From NCBI RefSeq assembly GCF_052857255.1, contig NC_135497.1, positions 119,922,744-119,986,743 on the forward strand: 64,000 nt of DNA, in the 5' to 3' direction. The DNA comes from Amblyomma americanum (taxonomy: Eukaryota; Arthropoda; Arachnida; Ixodida; Ixodidae). Both the position numbers and the translations under genes were made by a program. Position 1 is the stretch's first letter, and each line of letters opens with the position of its first letter. This document shows, piece by piece, positions 1-13,244 of the stretch. The notes beneath the pieces were generated by a model. That model worked only from the letters and a program-made list of their open reading frames with translations. It did not search any database and was not told the origin of the DNA.

Positions 1-228
1 TCTGGCCAACCCCGCTGTCTGGTATGCGGTGCCTACCCTGACAACACACACACACATCGGACCAGCTCACGTGCCACACAGTCATCACACGACCTACAAC
101 GTAGATTCCTACCGACACAGGCGCCCTACTCTTGGGAAAGCTGGGCCTGTCCTCCTGTTGCACTCCGCCCAATACTGCGGCCACTGGTCGTTGCCCATAT
201 CGCCCACGTGCTGGGCGGTATGGGCTAA

Positions 229-716
229 GGCCCGTTTCACATGCTGCGACTGGACCGAAAATATCCGGTGTAGTCGGTGAGGCCGCAGTGCGATTTTTGG
301 TCACTGCTTTCACATGCGACACCGACAGAACGGATTCGGTCAGAGGAACAGGCAAGGTTCTTTGATATTTGCATAGAAAACCCATTATTAAACGCGACCG
401 AAACATCACACAGAATGTGTTGACGATTTTTCGCCAGCGTATTTTTATATGCAAGGCATTATTCCATATGTTTTGATTAGAATAAACAGTTTTGCTTCCA
501 CAGCGGTAACAGTTCCCACGTGACCGCACGTCGCACGCCGTCTCGGCGCTCCCCAATGGTCAGTAGCAGAGCGAACACACCGACGCTGCGACTGAATTCC
601 AACCGGGCGGAACTCGATCGCAAGCCGTGTGCGACTAGACCGACGGTCCTCCCCAGTCGCAGACCGACAGAATTCGCAGTGTCGCAGGCGAAAATCGCAT
701 GCATGTGAAACGGGCC
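229..716. mobile_element. PIF/Harbinger-type MITE, TSD TAA
   Basis: The two ends are perfect 16-bp inverted repeats: GGCCCGTTTCACATGC at 229-244, and its reverse complement at 701-716. Both ends are flanked directly by TAA (226-228 and 717-719). A 3-bp TAA/TTA target duplication with G/C-rich termini is the classic signature of PIF/Harbinger transposons. The 488-bp interior shows no open frame worth a protein, so this is a non-autonomous copy. Family assignment rests on termini and TSD only; a different TIR superfamily with a chance TAA match cannot be excluded. Confidence 0.6.
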
Positions 717-1371
717 TAAGACGGTCCGACTTGAGACGGCGGCCCGGGCCAGGGTCAGAGAATCAATGTTCCTCTCTTTCTTTCTCATCAGTCAGTGTCT
801 TCCACTTATGTCGATAAAGAGCAACCAAAGTGTAGCCTAGTTTAAACACACGCTTCGTAGAACCAATAATGAGAATAAACGCTCGTACAGGCTGGCCAAA
901 GCGAATGGGACTTTTCATTCTCTTTGACAGGTGTAAGCAAAGTGATAAGAAATACCGAATGTTACTGAAAAAATCCCGTCGCGAATTTTTCAGCGGCGTC
1001 TTGCCTATAATGCTCACGAATGACCTGAGCAGATACTGACGCGTTATTAACCTTCGCAATTCTGATGACATTATCCTTACCGACTCGAATAATACTCCAA
1101 TTCCTGCATCCGGGTGTGCGCAGATGTTCTTTCATCATCCTCATGAGTGTTTACTCTTAAATACGTCATATCAGCTCCCAGGCAACATCCATTTCTTGAG
1201 GTTTCTATGCCCCAAACGATTACTGATGATGCGGGAATCAAACGACTCCCGAATAACGTTAAACTGACTTCAAGTTCTGATCATCAGGGCATTAACAACA
1301 AGGTACTTAAAAACACCTGAGCGAGCATTTTTCAAATGTTGCCATTACTGTTTTCTCAATTATTAATGACT
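717..1371. other. no recognisable feature
   Basis: Only short accidental frames occur here. No tRNA-like promoter, repeat array or domain was recognised. The right part may hold degraded upstream sequence of the LINE that starts to be readable near 1372. Confidence 0.4.
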
Positions 1372-2440
1372 TGGTCGACCCCTAACGACGGGCGCATTAT
1401 CGAAGTAATACCCGAATTAAAAACTAGTCACCGCTCTATTCGTCTCAACTATCACCCAACATCTTTAACAAGCTCAATATCTAAGCTCATGGAACAAGTC
1501 GTTTGCACTAATATTAGTGACTATCTTGAGGATCGTGGTAACATATTTGATCAAGTACCAGCCCAGATTTCGAAAGGGACACTCATGCGACACTGAACTT
1601 TCCGGATTCATTAGAGACCATTTCTTTTTTATCAGTGGACGCCAGCATTCAAGTCGATGCGCTGTTTCTTGATTTCACTGAAGCATTCGACCGGGTCCCC
1701 CACCACAGACTTTTGCGACCTTTGCTCAAACTAACCCAGCTGAACATTCATCCTTACGTTATTGCTTGGATTAAGGCTTTTCTCGATCCCAATTCATTTC
1801 TGTCAATAATCATCTCTTTTCTTCCTCACCTGTTTCTTCCGGGGTTCTCCAGGGAAGAGTTCTGGGACCTTTGCTTTTACTAACCTTCATCCATAACTTA
1901 CCTAGTGAACATCGTCTCAGATTAGAGAATTCGCAGATGATTGTTTTATCTACCGCAACATCGCTAACGACACCGACAGCCAGTTTTTGCAAACTGATCT
2001 TGATTCCATTAGCAACAAGTATTCATCTTGTTTAATGACCCTTTTTGCCTCTAAAACGGAGCTCCTCTCATTCACTCGTAAGTCATATCGCATCCCGACA
2101 TCTGACACTCTCCATAATAGCCCTGTTTAACTTTCTACTACTCACAAGTATCTGAGACTTAAAATTAAGCCGCATTTAGCTTTGAATTACCACATAACCA
2201 AACTCTGGCAGTAGCTAATCGCTCTTTTGTTCTTTTAAAATGTAACATCAAACATGACCTATTCAGTTCAGAAAACTAGCATACGTTAACTTAATAAGGC
2301 CCAAAATCGAGTGCGTGTCTGCAATCTGGGACCAGGATCAAGCATATATTATAGACGAGTTGCAGCGATTACGAAACCGTGCAATTAGATTCATCTTTTC
2401 GGGTTATTCTCTTTATACTAGCGTCGCAGCACTAAAATGT
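1372..2440 (+). pseudogene. LINE reverse transcriptase fragments
   Basis: Read in three shifting frames, this encodes typical non-LTR RT blocks. A motif near 1446-1500 reads NYHPTSLTSSISKLMEQVV, which corresponds to the family's NYRPISLTS block. It is followed by LFLDFTEAFDRVPHHRLL at about 1665-1710, which holds the first catalytic aspartate, and IHPYVIAWIKAFL at about 1747-1785. The GVPQGSVLGPLL block survives only as frameshifted remnants near 1845-1880. The thumb region ends with a piece reading RNRAIRFIFSGYS near 2370-2407. Stops and frameshifts throughout mean no active enzyme can be made. Confidence 0.8.
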
Positions 2441-2464
2441 ATGGAGGGAACTTAAGATAACTTA

Positions 2465-2789
2465 CGTGCTTTGAATGCTAACGCATCGCTTTTAAATTTC
2501 TATTTCCTTTCTAGTTTTGTTTATTTAAAAAAAATTATGTTCCTTTTTAATGACCCACCTACTCTTTAGCGTACAGTCGAAACGCAACGCATATACCAGG
2601 ATCGCCTTTAGTCGCCAAGAAGCATGGGTTGCGTGGCTCGCCTTGAAATTCCCCGCACCTTCGAAAAAATTTTATTTCGAAGACGGTGACGTCTTCTGGG
2701 ATTTTTGGGACCGGTACTGCTGGTCAACACCTGCGCAGGGTTTCGTTGCCGATGAGTCATATAATGCTTTCTCTTTAAAAGTGCACCGC
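2465..2789. mobile_element. unidentified 325-bp insertion in the LINE
   Basis: The LINE protein sequence breaks here and resumes at about 2790. The two junctions carry near-identical sequence: gaacttaagataactta (2448-2464) and gaacttaataactta (2790-2804). This looks like a 15-bp target duplication with a 2-nt indel. The insert opens AT-rich with an A7 run near 2528-2535 and is otherwise unlike any repeat I recognise in this window. It could instead be a divergent stretch of the LINE itself. Confidence 0.4.
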
Positions 2790-3074
2790 GAACTTAATAA
2801 CTTATCACATGATCGCAAACTAGCGCGCTTGGCATTCTTCTATAAACTTTATCATCATCATTTGCTGCTTGACAATTTCTTCCACCCAACCGAAATATTT
2901 TTCCCACGCCGTGATCACCAGTTCAAAGTCCAACGCATCTCATGTCACACTTCTGCTTTTACAAAATCATTCATACCCGGCAGTACAGTCGACTGGAATA
3001 ATCTACCATCGCACATAGCTACAGAAGCGAACCTTAACACGTCTCAGGACCTCCTAGGAGAAATGCCTGTCTAG
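2790..3074 (+). pseudogene. LINE RT C-terminal fragment
   Basis: The frame contains RKLARLAFFYKLYHHHLL near 2812-2865 and, near its end, SFIPGSTVDWNNLPSHI. These correspond to the conserved C-terminal region after the thumb of CR1-like RT proteins, where an S-F-x-P-R-T-x-x-x-W-N-x-L-P motif is usual. The frame ends at a stop at 3072-3074, after which the AT-rich 3' UTR starts. Part of the same relic as the upstream RT fragments. Confidence 0.75.
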
Positions 3075-3371
3075 CCTTGCCCTTTGGTGGTACCACTTGT
3101 TTCACTCAGCTGAATTGTTATTTTGTTTAGTAACAGCATGTCATATTCCTCAAATGCCCGTATCTTTTCTATTTATGGCTGTATGACTGCCTAATGTGTT
3201 CTGTGGTTTCGATATTACATATGTATTGTTATGTATTTATATATTTATATATTGCACCTTTTTACTCGCCTGTTTTGTTTTGTATTCTTGTGTGTCGATG
3301 ATCCCCTCTACGTAACTCCACTGTGTGAGGGCCTTTAGGCGTATATTGAATGTTTTATGTTTATGTTTTTA

Positions 3372-3602
3372 CGCTTTATTGGGATTTAACGTCCCAAAGC
3401 GACTCAGGCTATGAGAGACACCGTAGTGGAGGACTCCGGAATTTCGACCACCTGGGGTTCTTCAACGTGCACTGACATCGCACAGTACACGGGCCTCTAG
3501 CATTTCGCCTCCATCGAAATTCGACCGCCGCGGCCGGGATCGAGCCCGCGTCTTTCGGGCCAGCAGCCGAACACCATAACCACTGAGCCACCGCGGAGGC
3601 CT
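3372..3602 (-). mobile_element. Ruka-like tRNA-derived SINE
   Basis: Full-length copy reading leftwards. The tRNA-like head (box A 'tggctcagtgg', box B 'cgggctcgatcccgg'-type) lies at about 3525-3602. It is followed by the family body with 'gtgcactgacatcgcacag' (as seen on plus) and the 3' end 'ggatttaacgtccc' at about 3383. It lies inside the 3' tail of the CR1-like LINE, separating the UTR from the (TAAA)n run, so it is younger than that LINE. Confidence 0.9.
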
Positions 3603-3608
3603 GGTATA

Positions 3609-3628
3609 CTAAATAAATAAATAAATAT
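3609..3628 (+). repeat. (TAAA)n tail of the LINE
   Basis: Short tetranucleotide run directly after the SINE. It is best read as the displaced 3' tail of the CR1-like LINE. Confidence 0.6.
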
Positions 3629-3630
3629 GT

Positions 3631-4089
3631 TGAAAATTATCTGTTAACCGTGCTTTAAATGACTATCGTTTATTTAACTGCTGCTTATTTTTCGTAGCAT
3701 TTTCAGAAGTAAACAGCAGCTACATTACTACTGTGCCACAACGGGAACATTTTCGGCACCCTAAAGAAAAAGAAGGTCCCTGTTTCAGAAATTCAAGGTA
3801 GGTTAATTGTTCACAGAACAAAGCTGTAGGCTTTTTTTTTTACGCTTCGGAACAACTTTCCGCTGAAATACCAAATGAATTACAACAGAATTATATAAAC
3901 GCGAAATTTTATACATGACCCGTTTTATTAAAGCAACCTAAATATAAATGATATTCAGCGCATATTCTAACAGATAACGCAGTGCGGCGTGTAGGAGAAA
4001 ATGTCCCCGGATAAATATCCCCGATGAAAATAAAAGAAATGTGCGAACATTTTTGCGCAAGAAAGTTAAAAGAGAGTTAAAACAGGATT
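3631..4089. other. no recognisable feature
   Basis: AT-rich unique-looking sequence with a T10 run near 3831. Nothing else supported. Confidence 0.4.
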
Positions 4090-4332
4090 GTACTATCAGC
4101 AACGAATGAAACGCGAACAAGAGAAATGAGATGCTAACACAAAAACACGAACATATCAACTCCTTGAGAGGAAATACAAGCTCGGTTGATTAACACTTCT
4201 AAAGGGCAGTTATCGCGCTTTCGAGGTGAATTTAACTTGGTCTTGTATTGAGCCTCCCCATTAAAAAAATGTATAATTTTTCTATTCGTGTCTGAATTTT
4301 CTTGTTCGCGTTTCATTCGTTGCTGATAGTAC
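4090..4332. mobile_element. MITE with perfect 33-bp terminal inverted repeats
   Basis: Positions 4090-4122 and 4300-4332 are exact reverse complements over 33 bp (outer sequence gtactatcagcaacgaatg...). If the TA at 4091-4092 and 4330-4331 is the target duplication, the element proper is 4093-4329 with 30-bp TIRs, as expected for a Tc1/mariner-type MITE. The 177-bp interior has no open frame of note. The perfect match of the ends suggests a fairly recent insertion. Confidence 0.7.
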
Positions 4333-5050
4333 GGCCAACAACTTTCAGAAAATCGTCAATTTTTGTGCTTCAGGAAGTGTAGTCTGGACAAAAGTACTGG
4401 AGACAGCGTTGCATGCGCCGGCTGAGTGCTGGGCATATTCACAGTCACGCTTGCATCTTCCGAACGCAAGGCGTCGATGGCCGTTTACAACTACAGTGTT
4501 CAGCAGCTGGGACAGACCAACTTCCCAGCCTTTTCGTGGACGCTACAGGATGAATAGTCGTACGAGAACCATATACAGTGGTCGAGTAGAAATTCCACGT
4601 CGTATAGGGGGATAGATAGAAGGCGTTCGCGGCAAAGTTACCACGCAGTTCGCTCGGTTCACTCTCCTGTAGCTTCCGGAGACATAAGTTGAATGAAAGT
4701 AGCTTATTACTTATCTCGTGCTGCTGCTGGGCGTTATTCCTTTCAATCAACTTACTCCATGCAAACAAAAAAAAAAATCGATCCCAAAACACGGTCCCGA
4801 AGCGACCGCTTAAAATACCGTGATGCAATTTCGACAAGTTGCCGCTGTATATTGATAGCTGTTGCACTGCAACCAGTGCACTGCTCTAAGCCGCACTCAC
4901 CAATATATTGACTTATTATCACGTGACGTTTGATTACACCAGTTTTTACACATCCACTTTTTAAATTCATGGTGCGTTTTCTTATGCAACCTGTTTTATC
5001 CAGGGTTGCAATTCCAGCAACCGGAATCAGATTGCCAGCCATGCAATCAG
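4333..5050. other. no recognisable feature
   Basis: Mixed-composition sequence. Accidental frames occur on both strands, but none shows a domain. No repeat of a known tick family was recognised. Confidence 0.4.
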
Positions 5051-5280
5051 CCATAGAGGAGCCGGAACCAGATTGTCACCTCTATGGCAATCAGAGTTCC
5101 TATGGCTGGAGTTCTGATGACAGCTATAGCCACAGGAACCATGGGTTTTGGATACCCATGGTTCTGATGGCTCATGATGATGATGCATCATCAAAATCAG
5201 CATCAAAACCAAGGTGCATGATTTTGTTGGAACCATCAGTGCCTATGGTTCTAACAAAATCATGGTTTCTGATGCCTTGG
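5051..5280. repeat. cluster of nested inverted repeats
   Basis: Four hairpins follow one another. (1) ccatagagg 5051-5059 pairs with 5079-5087. (2) gaaccatgggt 5136-5146 pairs with 5154-5164, perfect over 11 bp. (3) A 16-bp palindrome tgatgatgcatcatca lies at 5178-5193. (4) A 20-bp arm at 5217-5236 pairs with 5245-5264 with one mismatch, inside a wider pairing of ccaagg (5209-5214) with ccttgg (5275-5280). Variants of 'ggaaccatgg/ctatggttct' recur throughout, so it probably arose by local inverted duplication. Confidence 0.65.
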
Positions 5281-5321
5281 AAGCTGTAGGGGCTTGGGGT
5301 CGTTTTTTCCTAACTTGCAAA

Positions 5322-5417
5322 CGGGGCCATTTATTCCGGGCCAGTTCTTCCTGGGCCTATTTTTCAGGGACATTACTTCCGCGGCCATTTTTTTCCAGGG
5401 CCATTTCTTCCGGAACC
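5322..5417. repeat. degenerate ~15-bp tandem repeat
   Basis: About six copies of a unit like gggccatttcttcc (5323-5337, 5338-5352, 5353-5366 and onward), with substitutions and 1-2-nt length changes between copies. Confidence 0.65.
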
Positions 5418-5470
5418 CCGCAGTGCAAGGCGCGCTACGTGTTCGGTATGTTCATGATACATAACATATC

Positions 5471-5687
5471 TCGGGTTTAACGTCCCGAAGCGAGACATGG
5501 GCTAGGGGGGACGCCGTACTGGAGGGCTCCGGATTAATTTAGATCACCTCGGTTTCTTGAACGCGCGCCGATATAGCACAGCACACGCTTGTTTTTGCAT
5601 TTCGCCGCCATTTAAATGCGGCTGCCATTGCCGGAATTCGATCCTCCGATCTTCGGATTGGCATCCGAACTGAGCCACCGCGGCGAG
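5471..5687 (-). mobile_element. Ruka-like SINE, diverged
   Basis: Leftward copy. The 3' end 'gtttaacgtcccgaagcg' is at 5475, the body 'ggagggctccgg' near 5521, and the tRNA-like head ends at 5687 with 'tgagccaccgcggcg'. It differs at many positions from the copies at 3372 and 41490, so it is an old insertion. Confidence 0.85.
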
Positions 5688-6732
5688 TTTTTAAATATTC
5701 GTTCAAGGTTCGTCGCTAGAAACGAATTTTAGTGCGACGCTTGTTTATGTTTCGTGAGACGTCTAGGGTCAAGAAGCTTTGGTGGACGGACCACCGCTGT
5801 AGCGCCAGTACTACAGAGCGCCGCTCGAGCAGCTTTTGATAAAAGTCGGGGCTTCACCCGGCCTCTTGCTTGAAACTCTAAACTTCCAAAGTAAATAACA
5901 TATTCGGTTTATGTACTTTAAAAATACAAAAACAAAAAAAAGCCTACAAAACGTGCTTGTTCAGACCCGGTCACGTTGAAATCATTATCTGCGATATTGC
6001 AATAGCTTATTATTCCCCCACTGCTCATGGCGTCGTATCCGTAAAAAAATAACCTTATGTGTCACACCTTCATTTTAATTAAGTTATTCTACTACGACGG
6101 AGCTCTGTGCGTTTTAATTCACTTGAGTATGGATAAGAAAGTTTGGTTCGCTGCATGACTAAGGCATTAACAGGCAATATTTACGGCGAAAGTGCGAGCC
6201 AGAAGTAATATATAGTGGGTGAAGTTCCAGATCCAGAGCACTGGGCAGGGCAGATTAGCTTCAAATGCAATTACACTAAGAACAAAGCTAACTAAGGGAC
6301 CATCTCCACATTACTCACCCCCACCTCGCGTTGGGAAGGCGATCTCTGCTTCCGAGCACAAGATAGATTCTATTCCTAACCACATAGGTGTCATATTAAA
6401 CGTTTAATGAGAAAGATATTGCAAATTATTCTTGTGCTATAGCTCCACAACACGAATATCGCGCCAAACAAGCGGCCCCACCCCTCGTGTTTTTTCTGCG
6501 GGACGTGGAAGCTACGCATAAAATAAGGAAGTAATTACTCATTAGCATTCGATCAAGCGTAGTCATGTGGCCACAAAGAAAAGCTGCACGCTTTAGACAA
6601 ACTTCGTGGTTAATAATTGGTTTTTGGTGGAAGGAAATGGCGCAGTATCTGTCTCGTATATCGTTGGACACCTGAACCGCGCCGTAAAGGAAGGGATAAA
6701 GGAGGGAGTGAAATAAGAAAGGAACAAATAGG
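5688..6732. other. no recognisable feature
   Basis: AT-rich stretch with no domain-bearing frame and no repeat recognised. Confidence 0.4.
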
Positions 6733-6918
6733 TCCGTAGTGGAGGGCTCCGGAATAATTTCGACCACCTGGGGATCTTTAACGTGCACTGACATCGCACA
6801 GCACACGGGCGCCTTAGCGTTTTTCCTCCATAAAAACGCAGCCGCCGCGGTCGGGTTCGAACCCGGGAACTCCGGATCAGTAGTCGAGCGCCCTGACCAC
6901 TGAGCCACCGCGGCGGGT
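6733..6918 (-). mobile_element. Ruka-like SINE, 3' truncated, second element of a dimer
   Basis: Leftward copy with an intact tRNA-like head (box B 'gggttcgaacccg' on minus, ends at 6918). The body stops near 6733 without the usual 'ttaacgtccc' end. Its head differs from the other copies (for example 'gaactccggatcagtagtcg' on plus), pointing to a separate subfamily. A second tRNA-like unit lies 26 bp upstream of it on the same strand. Confidence 0.85.
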
Positions 6919-6944
6919 CAAACTTCTTGGTTGAAGACAAATTT

Positions 6945-7021
6945 GTCCTGGTCAGCTAGGCATCGACCCCGGGATGACTGTCCCCCAGGGCAGTCGTTCT
7001 GCCAATTAAGCTAACCAGGAC
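6945..7021 (-). repeat. tRNA-like unit upstream of the SINE
   Basis: Read on minus, the ends form a perfect 7-bp acceptor-type stem: GTCCTGG at 7021-7015 and CCAGGAC at 6951-6945. Box A-like TAGCTTAATTGG and box B-like GGTCGATGCC are present. The T arm is imperfect, so this is a tRNA-derived repeat head rather than a working tRNA gene. Confidence 0.6.
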
Positions 7022-7080
7022 GGCCAGCAGGTGGTAGGGCACGCCAGAATTCATCAACTCAGAGCGGGAACGATGTTTTG

Positions 7081-7330
7081 CCGGTCCAACGTGTCCGGTC
7101 GTTCAACGTGTCCGGTAGTCCAACGTGTCCGGTAGTCCAACGTGTCCGGTAGTCCAACGTGTCCGGTAGTCCAACGTGTCCGGTAGTCCAACGTGTCCGG
7201 TAGTCCAACGTGTCCGGTAGTCCAACGTGTCCGGTAGTCTAACTTGTCCGGTCGTTCAACGTGTCCGGTCGTTCAACGTGTCCGGTCGTTCAACGTGTCC
7301 GGTCGTTCAACGTGTCCGGTCCAAACGCGT
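7081..7330. repeat. 17-bp minisatellite, 13 full units
   Basis: Units begin at 7095, 7112, 7129 and so on every 17 bp to 7299. Two unit types occur: type A ccggtagtccaacgtgt (7112-7247, eight copies, the last with two changes) and type B ccggtcgttcaacgtgt (one copy at 7095 and four at 7248-7315). Shortened units lacking 2-3 bases (ccggtccaacgtgt and ccggtccaaacgcgt) close both ends at 7081 and 7316. Confidence 0.95.
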
Positions 7331-10802
<3,472 letters not shown>

Positions 10803-10807
10803 GAAGG

Positions 10808-11098
10808 GGGCCAACAGTCACCGAAACCAAGGTGCATAGGGGAACGTTAATTTTTTTTTAATGTGTTATGCTTATGAGTGGGATAATAATACTTAGATTA
10901 ATAAATTGCTTAAAGAAAATTACTTATAAAGCAGCAGAAAAAACAACCATGCCGCCGGTGGGATCCGAACCCACGACCTCCGAATATCGCGTCCGGTGCT
11001 CTTACCAACTGAGCTACGGCGACGGCTGTCCAATCTGCTGCTCTCGTGGGTATTTATGTTTACTGGGTGTAAGCGAGCATTGAGAGTGTTGACCAGCG
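10808..11098 (-). mobile_element. tRNA-derived SINE, family B, copy 1
   Basis: Leftward repeat shared with 21099-21446 and 43036-43392. Its 3' end (minus) carries the family tail complementary to 'ccaacagtcaccgaaacc' at 10812. The tRNA-like core lies at 10951-11023. The 5' leader matches the other copies to about 11098 (through 'tgttgaccagcg') and then departs. The element lies between two (TA)n tracts. Confidence 0.8.
10951..11023 (-). repeat. tRNA-like core of SINE family B
   Basis: On minus, a complete cloverleaf can be drawn: acceptor GTCGCCG/CGGCGGC with one G-T pair, D stem GCTC/GAGC, anticodon stem CCGGA/TTCGG with one G-T pair, and perfect T stem GTGGG/CCCAC around TTCGGAT. The anticodon loop CGCGATA has G, not T, at position 33. 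That is why I treat it as SINE-embedded and not as a tRNA gene. In sister copies the loop reads CGCGTGA, which would suggest a tRNA-Thr(CGT)-type ancestor. Confidence 0.65.
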
Positions 11099-11134
11099 TG
11101 TCAAACGGGCCCCTCATTTCCTTTAACTTGTCTG

Positions 11135-11775
<641 letters not shown>

Positions 11776-11798
11776 GTTGTTGTTGTGTTGGGTTTAGT

Positions 11799-11829
11799 GG
11801 CGCATAAGCATCTAAGGCTATCATGCGCC
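11799..11829 (-). other. GC hairpin at LINE 3' end
   Basis: ggcgcat (11799-11805) pairs perfectly with atgcgcc (11823-11829) across a 17-nt loop containing 'ctaaggct'. The homologous LINE tail at 41195-41224 has the same stem and a related loop, so the structure is conserved in the family. It is a plausible recognition site for the RT. Confidence 0.55.
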
Positions 11830-12184
11830 AAGCTCAAGGTGTAGGAAAATTGTTTCTGCTGAATTTTACAAACGAGAAAACTTATCAGTGGTGTAGAGGG
11901 TCTAAAACTTTAGTTCGAGCATGTTGGTAATGTGAAAGTAAAGAAACTTTAAAAAATGGCTATTAGTGAAAGCTTTAAAAAGAGTCGAGTAACTTCAGCA
12001 ACCATCCTTGCCCCGGCAAGGATCTCGAGGCTCCCGACCCATCAACATAAAAAAACCTCAGCCCTCTTCTCAGGAATGAGAAGGTGGTTGAGGTCTACCA
12101 CCATATGTAGGAAGGCGCAGGATCGGAATTTAGAGCTTTTCAAGGAGACCTGCTTCCCTTAAAAAGCTAAAAACATTTGGTATA

Positions 12185-12960
12185 TCAATAATTGCACCTT
12201 GACCTAAAATCAATGCTGGCTGAAGGGGAATGTGTTCTTTGTAGAATCGAGCAAAATACTTTTTTCCTCAGTGGCTCAAGTTCTGTGCATGAGAATAAGA
12301 TGTGGTGTACTGTAATTTCATCTCCACATTTTTCGCAAATAGGTTTGTCTTCTTTTGTGAGCAAGATGTGTATGCCCAATACGGAGATGGCATAAAATTA
12401 CTTCCACGAAACGTTCCTGGTGATTACAAGTTTTCCATTCGCAAAATACGTCCTTTACCAAATGCAGTTTGTTATTTACTTATCTGTCCCAGGTTTCTTG
12501 CCATTTAGCCTTGAAATTACTGTGTATTAATTTCATGCAGTCTCTATGGGGCACGCTGACTTTCTCGATTGCACGACTGCGAGACTGTGCAGCGCATTTG
12601 TCGACTCTTTCATTACCCTATATTCTAACATGGTTCGGTACCCAGCAGACCTTTATTATATGTCCCTGTGTTCTGATTTTTTTTATGTTCTGTAGTATGT
12701 TTCCTATGGATGGTTCGACTGCATTTATGCAGTGTAATGAACGCTAAGTGAAGCTGTGTAGATTATGCTGTTTTGAATGTATTTTTTATTTTTCTGCCTA
12801 CAGCTACAGAGACTGTATAACATACCGCTGTAAAAATGGATGCACAGTTTGGCAGCCTAACTATTTTTTGCCAGTTTCCATGTACGACAGCGCTTCCAAC
12901 ATATTCTGCTGCTTTTGAGCCATCAGTGTAAAAATCCGTGTAGTTCGCTTATGTTTCTTG
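12185..12960 (-). pseudogene. LINE RNase H and C-terminal finger remnants
   Basis: On minus, 12379-12185 encodes CEKCGDEITVHHILFSC, the Cys/His finger seen after RNase H in these LINEs (C-x2-C-x7-H-x4-C spacing). Upstream, near 12660-12560, a stretch reads CWVPNHVRI-GNERVDKCAA. This matches the RNase H block with the W-x-P-x-H-x-x-I-x-G-N-E-x-x-D motif. A fragment reading FTDGSKAAEY lies near 12930. The fragments are in different frames. Confidence 0.7.
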
Positions 12961-13244
12961 CAGTGCCCGGTATTCCTGCAATATGTGCTCGTGTGGTGTT
13001 TGTTTTTTTCGGAGATGTGTTAACTTGAGGTCACATACAGTGGGAAGGCTGTACCATGGGGGCACTGTGTCGTGCCTTGAGGCGACATCAGGAAGGGTAT
13101 TTAGTATTTCCAAGTTTTGGCAAATCTCCTCGAAGCGGAGAAGCAAAGGTCTGACTGACTGGGGTTTGTTGTTGAGCAGTGTCTGGAGGGGCACTCGGTA
13201 ACTATGGGATAACAGATTTTTGGGAGTGAACGGATTTTTAGGAC

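Larger units (their letters stand above)
1372..3630 (+). mobile_element. CR1-like LINE, degenerate and 5' truncated, with two insertions
   Basis: A non-LTR retrotransposon relic reading rightwards. It shows reverse transcriptase pieces (1372-2440), the C-terminal part of the RT protein (about 2790-3074), an AT-rich 3' UTR, and a terminal (TAAA)n tail at 3609-3628. The tail is the usual 3' end of CR1-like elements. The UTR motif 'gggcctttagg' (about 3330) resembles the 'ggggcctttgagg' before the (TAAA)n tail of the LINE at 46745-47070. The body is interrupted by a 325-bp insert (2465-2789) and the tail by a SINE (3372-3602). Several frameshifts and stops show it is dead. Confidence 0.8.

Noticed and set aside
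7095..7315. CRISPR-like array
   Set aside because: Units are contiguous 17-mers without spacers, in a eukaryotic context; it is a minisatellite.
10951..11023. Functional tRNA gene
   Set aside because: A full cloverleaf is possible, but position 33 of the anticodon loop is G and the unit sits inside a multicopy SINE; treated as SINE core.
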